A stretch of 64,000 bases of DNA from Sporosarcina oncorhynchi (GCF_033304615.1 NZ_CP129118.1:492001-556000), one strand, 5' to 3'; shown: positions 53,645-63,982, counted from the stretch's first letter. Program-made: numbers and translations. The notes: generated by a model from the letters alone, not told the origin.

Positions 53645-53690
53645 GCTGTTCCCTTCAAAAGTCTATTCGGAGTGAAATACATAGGTCGAA
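53645..53690. repeat. Copy D of the recurrent hairpin
   Basis: CTGTTCCCTTCAAAAGTCTA then TTCGGAGTGAAATACATAGG: recognisable but degenerate, with the second arm lost. Confidence 0.5.
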
Positions 53691-53767
53691 TTGTGGGTAA
53701 TAAAAAAGTAGGCATGACAAATAAACCTTTCTAGTAAGGTTTTCTAAAGAAACATGGTGGAAGATTA

Positions 53768-54297
53768 ATCCGCCTTCCTGTAAATATGACAGACACCATT
53801 CAATACTTGCCAAGCTTCTAATCTTATTTTCTCCGCTGAAGTAGGAAGGTAAACGGGCGAAGGAATTGGTGTCTTTCCATTTATTCCTTAATGCGTTCGA
53901 TCAGTATTGTAATAGTTTCTAATATATTCTCTTAGAAGAGTATGTAGATGCCGCTCATTCATTGGGATAACTTGGTCTAACAACTTTCTCTTAATCGTAC
54001 CAATGACCCTTTCAGCATAGGGGGTTTGCCAAGGCAATCGGTATTCTGTTTTCTTTGCAATAATACTCGATGATTGTAAAAATGATTAAAATGCCTTGGT
54101 GTAAAAGATTGGATCATTGCCATGAAGTATATATTGGGACTTTGCCGTAAGGTGTTGCATTTCGGAATTGCTAAACTGTCCATTCAGCTGTCGGATTAGT
54201 TTTTACACCAAAATGAATAATCCCATAGGATTCATAATGGCCAATTATCGCATTGACTGTAAAAATGGAAATACTAAAGGAGTCGGTTGCCCATTGT
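53768..54297 (-). pseudogene. Decayed integrase-core transposase, copy 3
   Basis: The sequence follows copy 1 almost base for base in its 3' half (GAAGTAGGAAGGTAAAC, GGTGTCTTTCCATTTATTCC, CCATGACCCTTTCAGCATA-like stretches). It contains stops and frameshifts, and it ends abruptly at GGAGTCGGTTGCCCATTG, so the N-terminal half is missing. The break abuts GGTGCCTCGCACC. The remaining 68-codon frame inside is not a gene. Confidence 0.8.
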
Positions 54298-54361
54298 ATC
54301 GGTGCCTCGCACCCGAACTAATTTAAATCTTTTCCCACCAAGTTTCTCCATTTTGTGCTCG

Positions 54362-54380
54362 ATTGCTATATAATAGCAAT
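54362..54380 (+). promoter_or_regulatory. Palindrome over the -10 region of the SLH surface protein gene
   Basis: ATTGCTATATAATAGCAAT is a perfect palindrome (7-bp arms) that contains TATAAT at 54369-54374, about 40 bp before the start codon. It could be an operator overlapping the promoter. The -35 is not obvious. Confidence 0.45.
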
Positions 54381-54412
54381 TAGGGAAACTTTTAAAAGGG
54401 GGAGTTACAATT

Positions 54413-57388
54413 ATGATAAACCAAAGAAAATTCCTAGCAAGTACCCTTGCTGCTACATTAGTTGCGACGGCTGTTGTGCCTGCCGCGTCTGCTGCAAGTT
54501 TTAAAGATTTGAAAGGCAACACGCATGAAGAGGCCGTTTTGGCGCTTGTAAACGCTAAAGTCATTAATGGGTATCCGGATGGAACGTTTAAGCCGAATAA
54601 GACGTTAACTCGTTCGGATGTTGTGAAGTTGCTTGGCAAATATTTAGTGTCTGAAGGCTTTCAAGTCCCTTCCGATTATAAAACGAAAAGCCGATTCACC
54701 GATGTAACGATGAAGGATTCTGGCGACGAGTTGCTCAAGTATGCGGCGATGGTCAAGGACTATGGAATTTTAGGTGGAAGCAATGGAAAGTTGCTTGCGA
54801 AAGAAGATATGACACGTGAGGATATGGCGATTGCGCTAGTCCGTCTTATTAATGTAGTGGAAGTGATTGATGTCGTCTCTTATGTAGACGGACAGCGGTT
54901 CACTGGCGATGTGACGGATTTGCATGCCGCGAAAGCTTCTGCCCGCCCGTACATTTTAGTGTTGGATTATTTCGATATTACGAATCCTGCACTGGATAAA
55001 TTCAATCCGAAAAGCACGACGACGAGAGGCCAATTTGCGACATTCCTCTTCCGTGTGACAAATCAAAAAATAGGGGATATGGTTGCCCCGAAAGCGGATC
55101 TGACAGACTTCAAAGCGACGGGATCGGATACGTTCACAGTGGTATTCAATCAAGAAGTTGAGCTGAAGAATGCTAAGTACGCGGTGAAAAAGGGCAATTC
55201 CGATGTCGCGATTTCAAGTGTGGAAATTTCAAAGGACAAGAAGTCTGCGAAACTCATCATGTCTTCCAAACTGTCAGAAGGGAACTATACGGTTTCTGTG
55301 TCAGGTGTTGCGGACTCTGTATTCATGAAAACGACAGCTGTAGCGAATGAAAAAGCTGCATCGATCGAATTCCTGAATGAGCATGCCGTACCTGATGCGA
55401 CTGGTAACAAGGTGAGAATTGGGTATAAAGTCATCAACCAATACGGCGAAGATATGACGTCAAACGTCCCGAATGTCGTTGCAAGCTCAAACGTAACGGG
55501 TACCGGCAGTGATACGATCGTGAAGCACGCTGAAGGAATCGTGGAAATCACGAAGGCGACGAGAGCTTCCAACTTCAAACAAGGGGATAAAATTTCGGTT
55601 TCGATAACTGACCGCGCGACTGCCATTACCCAATCGAAAGTCGTGACAGTTGTGAGTAAGTCGAAAGTATCCGAAGTGGATATTACAGGACTTTACAATG
55701 ATATCAATCAATCGGCAACTTTCAATATCGATGCGAATTATGAAGATTTTCATCTCGTGCTGACAGCCAAGGACCAATATGACATGGAAGTACCGGCACA
55801 GGATATTGCAGATGATGTGACTGTTTCCGTATCGGACCGGTCCATTATCGACGTCAATCGCAGTGTAAACACGCCGGTCTTCACACAATTGACAATCGAT
55901 GGTAAAAGACAAACGGTACTTGAGCTAAAAAAACCGAATAATAATAAACAAGGAACAGCGGTCATTTCAATCAGATCCAAATCCACAGGGAAAACGGCAA
56001 CATACGAAGTAACAGTCGCTGAAGGTGTGAAGGCGGATACGATAGCTCTCGGGACGCCGCAATTGACCGTTGCTGATGAAAAAACAGAAGTCCCGTTCCT
56101 CGTATATGGCACTGATGGAAAAGAAATATCGAACACGGCTGTGTTGAATAATGCGAACGGCGTGAACGTGATGACGAATGATCGACTTGTCAAAGCGGTC
56201 ATTGAAAACGATCCACTTACAGGCAAGGCGAAATTGTACTTGATCGATTCGTCAAACGCAACATCAGACCGTCAAGTGCTCATTACAGCAACGACAGCGA
56301 ATAACAAAGCGACGACAATGTATGTAACGATGAGGGCGAAAGCGGAGGCAAGCAGGATTACGGCGATGAAAGATATTGAAACGAATGTTTTTGTCGGAGG
56401 AGTCATTACGCTATCGAAGGATGCCATTGTCGTCATCGATCAATATGGCCGTGACATTGTCTTGAACAATTCGAACATGGCGACAGCAGTGAACACAAGC
56501 AACACCGGGAAGTACGTCATCGATGTGGTAGCATTGGATGACAAAGTAGCGCTTTCTTCAAACAGATTGATTACCGCTACAAATGCGGTCACTGTCACGG
56601 GCAAGAAGAAAGGGTCCGATTACCTAAGGCTTAATTTACAGCAAATCGACTCTAGAGGTGTCGCTAGAAATGTGGATTCAGGTTATGAACTGAATGTGAA
56701 AGTGACGGATAAATCAAGCGTCGTACAGTATGAATTGAAAAATATCGATATCATTTACGATAACCCTGCAAAGACGTCCACGAATAATTATGCCCGAGAG
56801 GTGATCGTCTACGGCCTAACGACGGATGGAAATAGAGTTGTCATTCCGGCATCTGAATATACGGTCATAACGGGACATGAAGATCTGATTTATAATGCAT
56901 CAACGGGCACCATTTACGTTCGCGGGAATAAAGATATTGTCGATAAGGATGATCAGTACATTCCGGTAAAAGTGATCGTCAATGCGGATCGCCAACCTGT
57001 AACTCTTGACCAAACTGTCATCATCACAAAAGCGGAGCCGTATGCAAATACGGTTGAGCTCCAATCATCTATCGGGTTGACAGTGCAGGGTCAGTTCCTG
57101 CATATCCCAGGGACAACGTCGAATGTGAACATCTCTTCTACGGACTTAAAAGCGGTACTCAAAATTACGGACCAATATGGCGAGGATATTTCGAGATCTG
57201 CTTCCGATCGCATTAAACTGACAGCTACAAATCTTGTTAATTCAAACAATGACAGCACAGTCCCGGCGGTCTCAGGCAACGGTACAAACACGCTGACATT
57301 TACAGGTGTTCAACGCGGCGACTCCTTTTTCTTGACGTATTTTGTCGACGGCAAGACATTAACGACACAAGTAGTCGTCGGGCAATGA
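54413..57388 (+). CDS. SLH-domain surface (S-layer-like) protein
   Basis: A 991-residue exported protein. It has a signal peptide (1-27, ending ASA) and three SLH repeats (about 28-215) closely similar to those of the main S-layer protein (SFKDLKGNTHEEAVLALVNA, YPDGTFKPNKTLTRSDVVK, STTTRGQFATFLFRV). The body has several Ig-like or invasin-like domains (VVFNQEVELKNAKYAVKKG, repeated DQYGxDI strands) and no visible enzymatic site. The body is unrelated to the 34538/44274 pair at this level of reading. It starts behind AAAAGGGGGAG with a palindrome over its -10. Its codon use is more GC-rich than the main S-layer gene. Confidence 0.9.
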   Translation: MINQRKFLASTLAATLVATAVVPAASAASFKDLKGNTHEEAVLALVNAKVINGYPDGTFKPNKTLTRSDVVKLLGKYLVSEGFQVPSDYKTKSRFTDVTMKDSGDELLKYAAMVKDYGILGGSNGKLLAKEDMTREDMAIALVRLINVVEVIDVVSYVDGQRFTGDVTDLHAAKASARPYILVLDYFDITNPALDKFNPKSTTTRGQFATFLFRVTNQKIGDMVAPKADLTDFKATGSDTFTVVFNQEVELKNAKYAVKKGNSDVAISSVEISKDKKSAKLIMSSKLSEGNYTVSVSGVADSVFMKTTAVANEKAASIEFLNEHAVPDATGNKVRIGYKVINQYGEDMTSNVPNVVASSNVTGTGSDTIVKHAEGIVEITKATRASNFKQGDKISVSITDRATAITQSKVVTVVSKSKVSEVDITGLYNDINQSATFNIDANYEDFHLVLTAKDQYDMEVPAQDIADDVTVSVSDRSIIDVNRSVNTPVFTQLTIDGKRQTVLELKKPNNNKQGTAVISIRSKSTGKTATYEVTVAEGVKADTIALGTPQLTVADEKTEVPFLVYGTDGKEISNTAVLNNANGVNVMTNDRLVKAVIENDPLTGKAKLYLIDSSNATSDRQVLITATTANNKATTMYVTMRAKAEASRITAMKDIETNVFVGGVITLSKDAIVVIDQYGRDIVLNNSNMATAVNTSNTGKYVIDVVALDDKVALSSNRLITATNAVTVTGKKKGSDYLRLNLQQIDSRGVARNVDSGYELNVKVTDKSSVVQYELKNIDIIYDNPAKTSTNNYAREVIVYGLTTDGNRVVIPASEYTVITGHEDLIYNASTGTIYVRGNKDIVDKDDQYIPVKVIVNADRQPVTLDQTVIITKAEPYANTVELQSSIGLTVQGQFLHIPGTTSNVNISSTDLKAVLKITDQYGEDISRSASDRIKLTATNLVNSNNDSTVPAVSGNGTNTLTFTGVQRGDSFFLTYFVDGKTLTTQVVVGQ

Positions 57389-57393
57389 CGATT

Positions 57394-57428
57394 AGCACTT
57401 ATTCCTTTTGGGGTAAGTGCTTTTTCCT
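57394..57428 (+). terminator. Terminator after the SLH surface protein gene
   Basis: AGCACTTA and TAAGTGCT form an 8-bp stem followed by TTTTCC. Confidence 0.8.
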
Positions 57429-57511
57429 TTTCAATCAAATGGTAGAATGCTAAAGTTACTTTTTTATTAACCGATAATAGGAAGGAATACGTAGACATAG
57501 AGGTGTGCGAA

Positions 57512-58921
57512 ATGAGAAAAAAGTGCCTAGGGATTGTTGTATTTTTACTTGCAATAGGTTTGTCGTTTATAGGCAATGTAGACGTAGCAACAGCTTCGGC
57601 AGAATCGGACAGAGTCATTGTGAAATTGGTAGATGAGGATGGCGTTGAATCAGTAGAAAGTATTTTGCTAGAAGATCTTACGAAATACAACGAAGGACGT
57701 CTTTCGGATAAATCTTCTATCTTATACAAAGTGCAAGACGTAGAGGTTATGCAGCCAGACTTCATTAGGACGATCGCAGTGGAAAAGCCGACGAGCAGTA
57801 AGGCGACATCTTGGGGAACAGAGCGGATTGGAGTAAGGAATTATAAGAATTCCCTTGCTACATCGAAAGGAACTGTAATTGTCGCCACAATCGATACAGG
57901 CGTCGATTACACACATCCGTTTCTAGAAGGCCGGATTACGGATGGATATGATTTCGTCGACAACGATACGGATCCGATGGACATGCACTTTCATGGAACG
58001 CATGTAGCGGGAATCATTGCGGAAACTACCCCGGCAAGTGTGAAAATAATGCCGATCCGCGTCCTGAATGAAGAAGGGAAGGGCTATGATTCAGACGTGG
58101 CAAACGGTATCCGTTATGCGGTCGACAATGGCGCCCGTATTATAAATATGAGTTTTGCCGGAGAAGGGTTTTCCTTTTACTTGGCAGATGCAATCGACTA
58201 TGCTCTTTCCAAAAATGTTCTTGTCATCGTTGCTGCAGGCAATGAAAGTGCGAATACCAATATTTATTTCCCGGCATCCGACAAAAGGGTAATTGTCGTA
58301 TCGGCGACAGACAAAGATGACAAAGTAGCGAGCTTCAGCAATACAGGCGCGACAATCGATGTATCCGCCCCAGGCGTGGACATCCTGTCGAGTGTGCCGG
58401 GCGGACAATTTAAAAGTTTGAGCGGCACATCGATGGCAGCCCCGCATGTTAGCGGCATTACCGCCATGCTGAAACTGGAACAGCCGATCTTGTCTCGTCA
58501 AGGGATTGAACGGTTGTTAAAGAAATATGTCGATGACAAAGGACCGGTCGGATGGGATTCACAATACGGGGAAGGCATTGTCAACGTCGTTTCATTAGGT
58601 GCGGATAATGTATCGACCATCGTAGAGAAATCACCAGTTTCATCGCCAGAATTCATTACGTTACCTGAACACCGGGACGTTCCATTGGATAAAAAATGGA
58701 CGATTGAATTCAATCGACTACTCACCGAACAGGATACGATTGATATAAAAGTATATATGGATGTCAATGAACTTCCGATTCAAGTAACACCGAAAGACGG
58801 AAAGATGGAAATCATCGTTTCGGCCAATCAACTGTATCGTCCAAATACAGCGTATCGGCTAGTTATCTATTCAGGGAAAGAGAATAAATATGAGATGCAT
58901 TTTATGACGGGTTCTAAATAA
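57512..58921 (+). CDS. Secreted subtilisin-family serine protease with Ig-like tail
   Basis: A 469-residue S8 peptidase. It has a signal peptide (about 1-29), a short N-terminal region with DRVIVKLVDEDGVESVESIL, then the catalytic domain with Asp in VATIDTGVDYTHPFL (about 128), His in FHGTHVAGIIAE (about 160), Asn in AAGNES and Ser in LSGTSMAAPHVSG (about 307). The last 90 residues (FITLPEHRDVPLDKKWTIEF) are an Ig-like Big5-type domain as in the S41 peptidase at 30385. No classic I9 propeptide is obvious. The ATG at 57512 follows GAGGTGTG. It is not anchored by SLH. Confidence 0.9.
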   Translation: MRKKCLGIVVFLLAIGLSFIGNVDVATASAESDRVIVKLVDEDGVESVESILLEDLTKYNEGRLSDKSSILYKVQDVEVMQPDFIRTIAVEKPTSSKATSWGTERIGVRNYKNSLATSKGTVIVATIDTGVDYTHPFLEGRITDGYDFVDNDTDPMDMHFHGTHVAGIIAETTPASVKIMPIRVLNEEGKGYDSDVANGIRYAVDNGARIINMSFAGEGFSFYLADAIDYALSKNVLVIVAAGNESANTNIYFPASDKRVIVVSATDKDDKVASFSNTGATIDVSAPGVDILSSVPGGQFKSLSGTSMAAPHVSGITAMLKLEQPILSRQGIERLLKKYVDDKGPVGWDSQYGEGIVNVVSLGADNVSTIVEKSPVSSPEFITLPEHRDVPLDKKWTIEFNRLLTEQDTIDIKVYMDVNELPIQVTPKDGKMEIIVSANQLYRPNTAYRLVIYSGKENKYEMHFMTGSK

Positions 58922-58924
58922 TAG

Positions 58925-58979
58925 GAAAAAAGGCTATCCAACTTGTCGCTTCATAGCGATGAATTGGGTAGCTTTTTTC
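58925..58979 (+). terminator. Terminator after the S8 protease gene
   Basis: AAAAAAGGCTATCCAA and TTGGGTAGCTTTTTT pair around an inner hairpin (GTCGCTTCATAGCGAT). Confidence 0.82.
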
Positions 58980-59186
58980 TATTTTCTTATTTTGATAGTT
59001 CGTGTCATAGCCGAATCTACTTATACATACAGTAGAACAGTATCATATTGGGTTGTCCAAATTGGAAACTCAAAAAAAGATTTGCCGACAAATTGACTGC
59101 CTAGCTAGCAGTCGCGGGAGGGGTTCGACTTAAAAAGGAAAGTGGACAAACCAACGACCAACTATTATGGCCAAGGGGGAAGTTTA

Positions 59187-62100
59187 TTGAAGAAGAAGAA
59201 GAAACAGCTTCATAAGTTATTCAGTGCAATCATGGCATTTGCCATGGTCTTTACGCTGCTAGCGCCGATGAATGCATTAGCGGCTGATGATGCAAAGCCA
59301 GTCCAGCAGAATGGCATTAGTGAAGGCAATATCCAAGCACAAGCTGCAATTGCTGAACAATTGGCTATTCTAGCTGGACCAGCAGTCCTGCACGAGGATT
59401 TACTAGGTTTATCAGGCGAACAAGAAGTGGATGTCATTGTCCATCTATCCGAAAAACCTGTCGCGCTAGAAAAAGGGATTAAAGAGCTGGCGGGCCAGAA
59501 ATTTACTAGCGCTGAAGGAACTTCAGTAGAAAAGAAGGTAAATGTGCAACAAAGTCAAGTGAAAAAAACAATGAAAGTAAAGAACATTAAGTTCAAAGAA
59601 GGTTATTCCTTCGACACAGTCCTTAATGGTTTTGCGGCAACTGTCAAGGCTGATGATTTAGGGAAATTGCTTGAAATCGATGGCGTTGTTCTCGTTGAAC
59701 CAGATGAATTGAGATACGCGGTTGGCAATCCATCAAATATTGATGGACAAGTTGACGCAGCGATGTCTACAAGTATACCTTTTCTTGAAATAGAAAATCT
59801 TTGGGAAAATGGAATTCAAGGTCATGAGATTAAAGTTGGTGTTCTTGATACAGGTATCGACTACACACACCCTGAATTTGAAGGAGTTTATAAAGGCGGT
59901 AAAAACTATGTTTCACATGGTTCCACTTATGCAAGAACTCGTGCGGAGAACGATCCATATGAAACATCACCTTTAGATCGAAAGAGTACAACGCCTGAAT
60001 TCGATTCACAAGGTAACTCTTTCTACACATCTCACGGCACGCACGTAGCGGGTACAATCGCGGCAATCGGGGCAAATGAATACAACATCAAAGGGATTGC
60101 ACCTAAAGTCGAACTGTATGCATACCGAGTACTCGGTGCCTATGGTAGCGGTGCTACAGCCGGTATCATTAAAGCGATTGATGATTCTGTTAAAGACAAA
60201 ATGGACGTCATTAACTTATCACTTGGTGGCTCTTCAAATAGTTCAACTGCATCTGATGCAATTGCGATTAACAATGCGATGCTCGGTGGAACGGTTGCTG
60301 TTGTAGCAACAGGGAACTCGGGACCAAACCGTGGAACAATCGGAAACCCATCAACAGCCGCGCTAGGCATTGCTGTCGGGAACTCGACGAATCCTGAGAG
60401 TATGTACGAAGCTAGTGTTTCTGTTAAGGCTGGATCGTACAACAATACATCTACTATTAAATTGATGGGTGTAAAATTTGGTAAAAATGTAGCAGAAGCA
60501 TTGAAAGGTGAATTTGACGTCGTCGCAATACCTAGCGTAGGAAATCCTAAAGACTTTACAGGTATTGATGTTAACGGCAAAGTAGCACTCATTTCCCGTG
60601 GAGATATTGCGTTTGTTGATAAGATTGCAAATGCAAAAGCTGCAGGAGCGAAAGCTGTGTTAATTCATAACTCAGCAACCGGAACGAATACACCAGGACC
60701 AGCGGATGTATTCCTTGGTGATTCATTCGGCTTCATTCCTGCGTTTGATATGTCTTACACTGAAGGAAAAGCGCTTCGCGATTCATTGGGTTCAGGCACA
60801 GGAAAAGTGTCATTCAGCAATGTTAGATCTACAAAAACGACAGGTGATGAGATGAACTCATCCAGCTCACGAGGACCGGCGAATCCGGATTTTGATATTA
60901 AGCCAGATGTTGTTGCACCCGGAACAAACATCATGTCTTCGGTACCTGCATATGGAAAAGATTTTCCGGACGCAGATTATAGCGAGTCTTATGACAGATA
61001 CACAGGTACTTCCATGGCGACACCACATATTGCAGGTATTGCTGCATTAATCCTTCAGGCAAATCCTACATGGACGCCATTCGATGTGAAAGTGACCCTT
61101 TCGAATACTGCGAAAGTGCTTGATAAAAAGTTTGACGTATTTGCACAAGGACCTGGACGCGTCCGGCCTTACGAAGCGGCATATCCGACAATCCTTGCCT
61201 ATGCACTTGGTAAAACCACATTTAGCGGTAAAGAAGTGGATAACGAAAAAGGTACAGTGACTTTTGGTAAGCAGGGTCAAGTGAGAGACGGAAATGTTAC
61301 AGTTAAAAAGCAGATTCGTGTGGAAGATGTCTCGGGGAAAGGTGGAGACTATTCAGTACGAGTTGAAACGTTAAAAACTTTTGGAGATGCTAAAGTTACA
61401 GTAAACAAATCAACATTTACATTGGATGGCACAGAGATCCTTGACCTAACATTAACTGCATCGAAAGCAACACCAAAATCTGGAGATGAGATTTTAGGTT
61501 ATATTTATATTTCCGGCAACAGCTCTGAAATTTCATTGCCATTTGCAGCCGACTTCTCGCCGTTAGTGTTACCTACGGGTGTGCATTATGTAGAGCTTTC
61601 GGGCCACGATGTATCATTTAACGAAGATGGAGTGAAGGATTCGACATCTCTTTCGTTCCAGTTGGTTGGAAACTATGGTAACAACTATATTGGGTTACAT
61701 GATTTGTTGAGTGAAGACTTTGAAGAGGATATGGGCTATATCGGATATGCCTCAACTCGCAGAGCTGGTACGTACACACTTCCAATTATAAGCACATTTA
61801 CGGATTGGGATAACCAGGAAGCGGGATTAGTGCCGATTCCTGAAGGTGTTTATCTTACTGCGTTTTATGCACAATTATCTACTGGATCAAGAGCTTGGTA
61901 TGGTGATTTGGATTTCGAACCACTTTTCGTAGTAAACAGTCCCGCGACAGTTGGAACGGCTGAATCACATCATACAGTTGGACCGAACTACACGTTCAAC
62001 GGAACAATTGTGGATAAATATATCGATTTTCAAGAACCTCTTGATGAAATTGAATATGGTTTTGATTTATACAAAAAGCTGTTCGTTACGTACGATTTAA

Positions 62101-63716
62101 CAAATGCGAATGGTGACAAAGTAGATGAGGGGTCAGTGAATTTCGCCTTGGACGGTGCTTTCTCACTTAACCTCAGTAAATTAACAGTAGGCAACAATAC
62201 ATTGACAATATACGTTGACGATGCTGCAGGTAATAAAGCGGAATATGAATATACAATTGTCGCTGAAGTAAAATTTGGACTATCTGTATCACCAGAGAAG
62301 TTAGCATTAAAAGTAGGTGACACCGAACAATTAGAGGTTACCGTAACTGAAGAATTTGAAGGGGGCAAAGTAGAATCTACTGATAAAGGAACTGGTACCG
62401 TTGAAGAAGTAATTGTAACGGATACCAATGATATCGGAAGTATTGTGGCAGGAACAGAAATAGAAATAGAACTCGGTGATAGTGGTACCGTTGAAGAAGA
62501 GACGGAAACTGAATCCGATAACAGCGGTACTGTTGAAGAGGGTACAGAACTAGAAGCCGATGACAACGGTACAATAGAAGAAAGAACAGATGGAGATGAA
62601 GTTGAAGTAGTGGACGTTATAGCAGATGCGGATTACTCGAGTGATAATGAGGATGTTGTCATCGTTTCTGATACAGGTTTAGTCACCACAGTAGGAACAG
62701 GAACTGCGACAATCACAGTTTCATACGAAGGCATGGAAGCTACAGTAGCCGTTGAGGTTGCACCAATCGTAACAATTTCAGTAGACAACTCAAATCTTTC
62801 AATTGAAAGAGGAAAAACGGGTTCTGTCAGAGTGACCGAAACAACAAAAACTTCGATTGAAGGCGAGCCAACAGTCACCAATGTAACTGATAATGCGCAA
62901 TACTCTGTCGCAAATAATTCAATGGTAACCGTCGATAAAGGCGTCATAACTGCAAATGCAACTGGTACAACAACTATCACAATTACTCATGGAAAAAATA
63001 CTGTCACAGTAACCGTAACAGTAACAGATCCAGCACCTAACCCAGGAAGTGGTGGGGGTGGAGGTAACAGCGGTGGTGGCGGCGGATACTTCCCGTCAAC
63101 ACCAACAACACCAACAACACCAACAAAGCCAGATCCGGTTAAACCAGATCCAGTCAAACCTGAACCAGTTAAACCTGTGATATTTACGGATGTAACAGAC
63201 CACTGGGCAGAGCTCTACATTCAAAAAGCTGTACAGTTAGGCCTCTTCAAAGGATACGAAGATGGCACATTTAAACCGAACAATCAGTTGACACGTGCGC
63301 AAGCTGTCTCCTTAATTGTCCGTGCATTGGGCTTGGAAACGGATGAAGCAGCACCTTTCAACGACATCGGAAAATATGCCGAAGAAACACAAGCTGAAAT
63401 CGCTGCTGCCTACAAATACGGAATCGTCAAAGGGAATAACGGTAGCTTCAAGCCTGCGGAAAAAGTCACTCGTGCACAAATCGCATTGATGATCTCTCGG
63501 GCATACGAATACAAAATAGGAGAAACTTACACACCAACAGCAATTGCACCATTCTCCGACTATGGCAACTACAATGAGGAAACGGTTAGTGCCATTTCGA
63601 TGCTATACGAATTAAAAATCATAACAGGCTTCGAAGGCAAATTCATGCCACAAGACCCGACAACTCGCGCACAAGCAGCGAAGATGTTTGTCAATATTAT
63701 GGAGCTACTACAATAA
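59187..63716 (+). CDS. SLH-anchored Vpr-type subtilisin-like protease
   Basis: A protease of about 1509 residues and close paralogue of the one at 15001. It has a signal peptide (1-34, ending ALA) and an I9-like propeptide (about 60-165). The triad is Asp in GVLDTGIDYTHPEF (about 221), His in SHGTHVAGT (about 283) and Ser in TGTSMATPHIAG (about 609), with a PA domain before the Ser. Beta domains and BIG2-like repeats follow; an acidic insertion rich in GTVEE and DNGT is at about 1065-1145. A Gly-rich stretch, a PDPVKP linker, and three C-terminal SLH repeats (about 1330-1509, GYEDGTFKPNNQLTRAQAVS) complete it. The SLH anchor would keep it on the cell surface, unlike the paralogue. TTG at 59187 follows AAGGGGGA, the same arrangement as at 15001. 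Confidence 0.92.
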   Translation: MKKKKKQLHKLFSAIMAFAMVFTLLAPMNALAADDAKPVQQNGISEGNIQAQAAIAEQLAILAGPAVLHEDLLGLSGEQEVDVIVHLSEKPVALEKGIKELAGQKFTSAEGTSVEKKVNVQQSQVKKTMKVKNIKFKEGYSFDTVLNGFAATVKADDLGKLLEIDGVVLVEPDELRYAVGNPSNIDGQVDAAMSTSIPFLEIENLWENGIQGHEIKVGVLDTGIDYTHPEFEGVYKGGKNYVSHGSTYARTRAENDPYETSPLDRKSTTPEFDSQGNSFYTSHGTHVAGTIAAIGANEYNIKGIAPKVELYAYRVLGAYGSGATAGIIKAIDDSVKDKMDVINLSLGGSSNSSTASDAIAINNAMLGGTVAVVATGNSGPNRGTIGNPSTAALGIAVGNSTNPESMYEASVSVKAGSYNNTSTIKLMGVKFGKNVAEALKGEFDVVAIPSVGNPKDFTGIDVNGKVALISRGDIAFVDKIANAKAAGAKAVLIHNSATGTNTPGPADVFLGDSFGFIPAFDMSYTEGKALRDSLGSGTGKVSFSNVRSTKTTGDEMNSSSSRGPANPDFDIKPDVVAPGTNIMSSVPAYGKDFPDADYSESYDRYTGTSMATPHIAGIAALILQANPTWTPFDVKVTLSNTAKVLDKKFDVFAQGPGRVRPYEAAYPTILAYALGKTTFSGKEVDNEKGTVTFGKQGQVRDGNVTVKKQIRVEDVSGKGGDYSVRVETLKTFGDAKVTVNKSTFTLDGTEILDLTLTASKATPKSGDEILGYIYISGNSSEISLPFAADFSPLVLPTGVHYVELSGHDVSFNEDGVKDSTSLSFQLVGNYGNNYIGLHDLLSEDFEEDMGYIGYASTRRAGTYTLPIISTFTDWDNQEAGLVPIPEGVYLTAFYAQLSTGSRAWYGDLDFEPLFVVNSPATVGTAESHHTVGPNYTFNGTIVDKYIDFQEPLDEIEYGFDLYKKLFVTYDLTNANGDKVDEGSVNFALDGAFSLNLSKLTVGNNTLTIYVDDAAGNKAEYEYTIVAEVKFGLSVSPEKLALKVGDTEQLEVTVTEEFEGGKVESTDKGTGTVEEVIVTDTNDIGSIVAGTEIEIELGDSGTVEEETETESDNSGTVEEGTELEADDNGTIEERTDGDEVEVVDVIADADYSSDNEDVVIVSDTGLVTTVGTGTATITVSYEGMEATVAVEVAPIVTISVDNSNLSIERGKTGSVRVTETTKTSIEGEPTVTNVTDNAQYSVANNSMVTVDKGVITANATGTTTITITHGKNTVTVTVTVTDPAPNPGSGGGGGNSGGGGGYFPSTPTTPTTPTKPDPVKPDPVKPEPVKPVIFTDVTDHWAELYIQKAVQLGLFKGYEDGTFKPNNQLTRAQAVSLIVRALGLETDEAAPFNDIGKYAEETQAEIAAAYKYGIVKGNNGSFKPAEKVTRAQIALMISRAYEYKIGETYTPTAIAPFSDYGNYNEETVSAISMLYELKIITGFEGKFMPQDPTTRAQAAKMFVNIMELLQ

Positions 63717-63724
63717 TTTGCAAC

Positions 63725-63762
63725 CCCCAGCGCATCTAAACAGATGCAGCTGGGGTATTTAC
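63725..63762 (+). terminator. Terminator after the SLH-anchored protease gene
   Basis: CCCCAGC and GCTGGGG with an inner ATCT/AGAT stem and an AAAC loop, followed by TATTTA. The 220 bp after it hold nothing recognisable except the leader of the next gene. Confidence 0.8.
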
Positions 63763-63982
63763 GTAGGAGCTAGAAAGAGAGTTGGGGGATATTAATTCCA
63801 TTTAGGAACAGGCAGGCATGGCTGAATAATATAATTATCGGCAATATATTAATGGTCAAAAGTACCTATATGTGTATCTGTATTTTCAGAATGAAAAAAT
63901 GATGCGAAATATATAGATATTAACATCCTTTGAAATGGTACTATTGATGTGTGTTTAAAAATAGTTAATTGGAGGTATTAGA

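Noticed and set aside
53977..54183. A 68-residue gene
   Set aside because: It is a frame inside the decayed third transposase copy.
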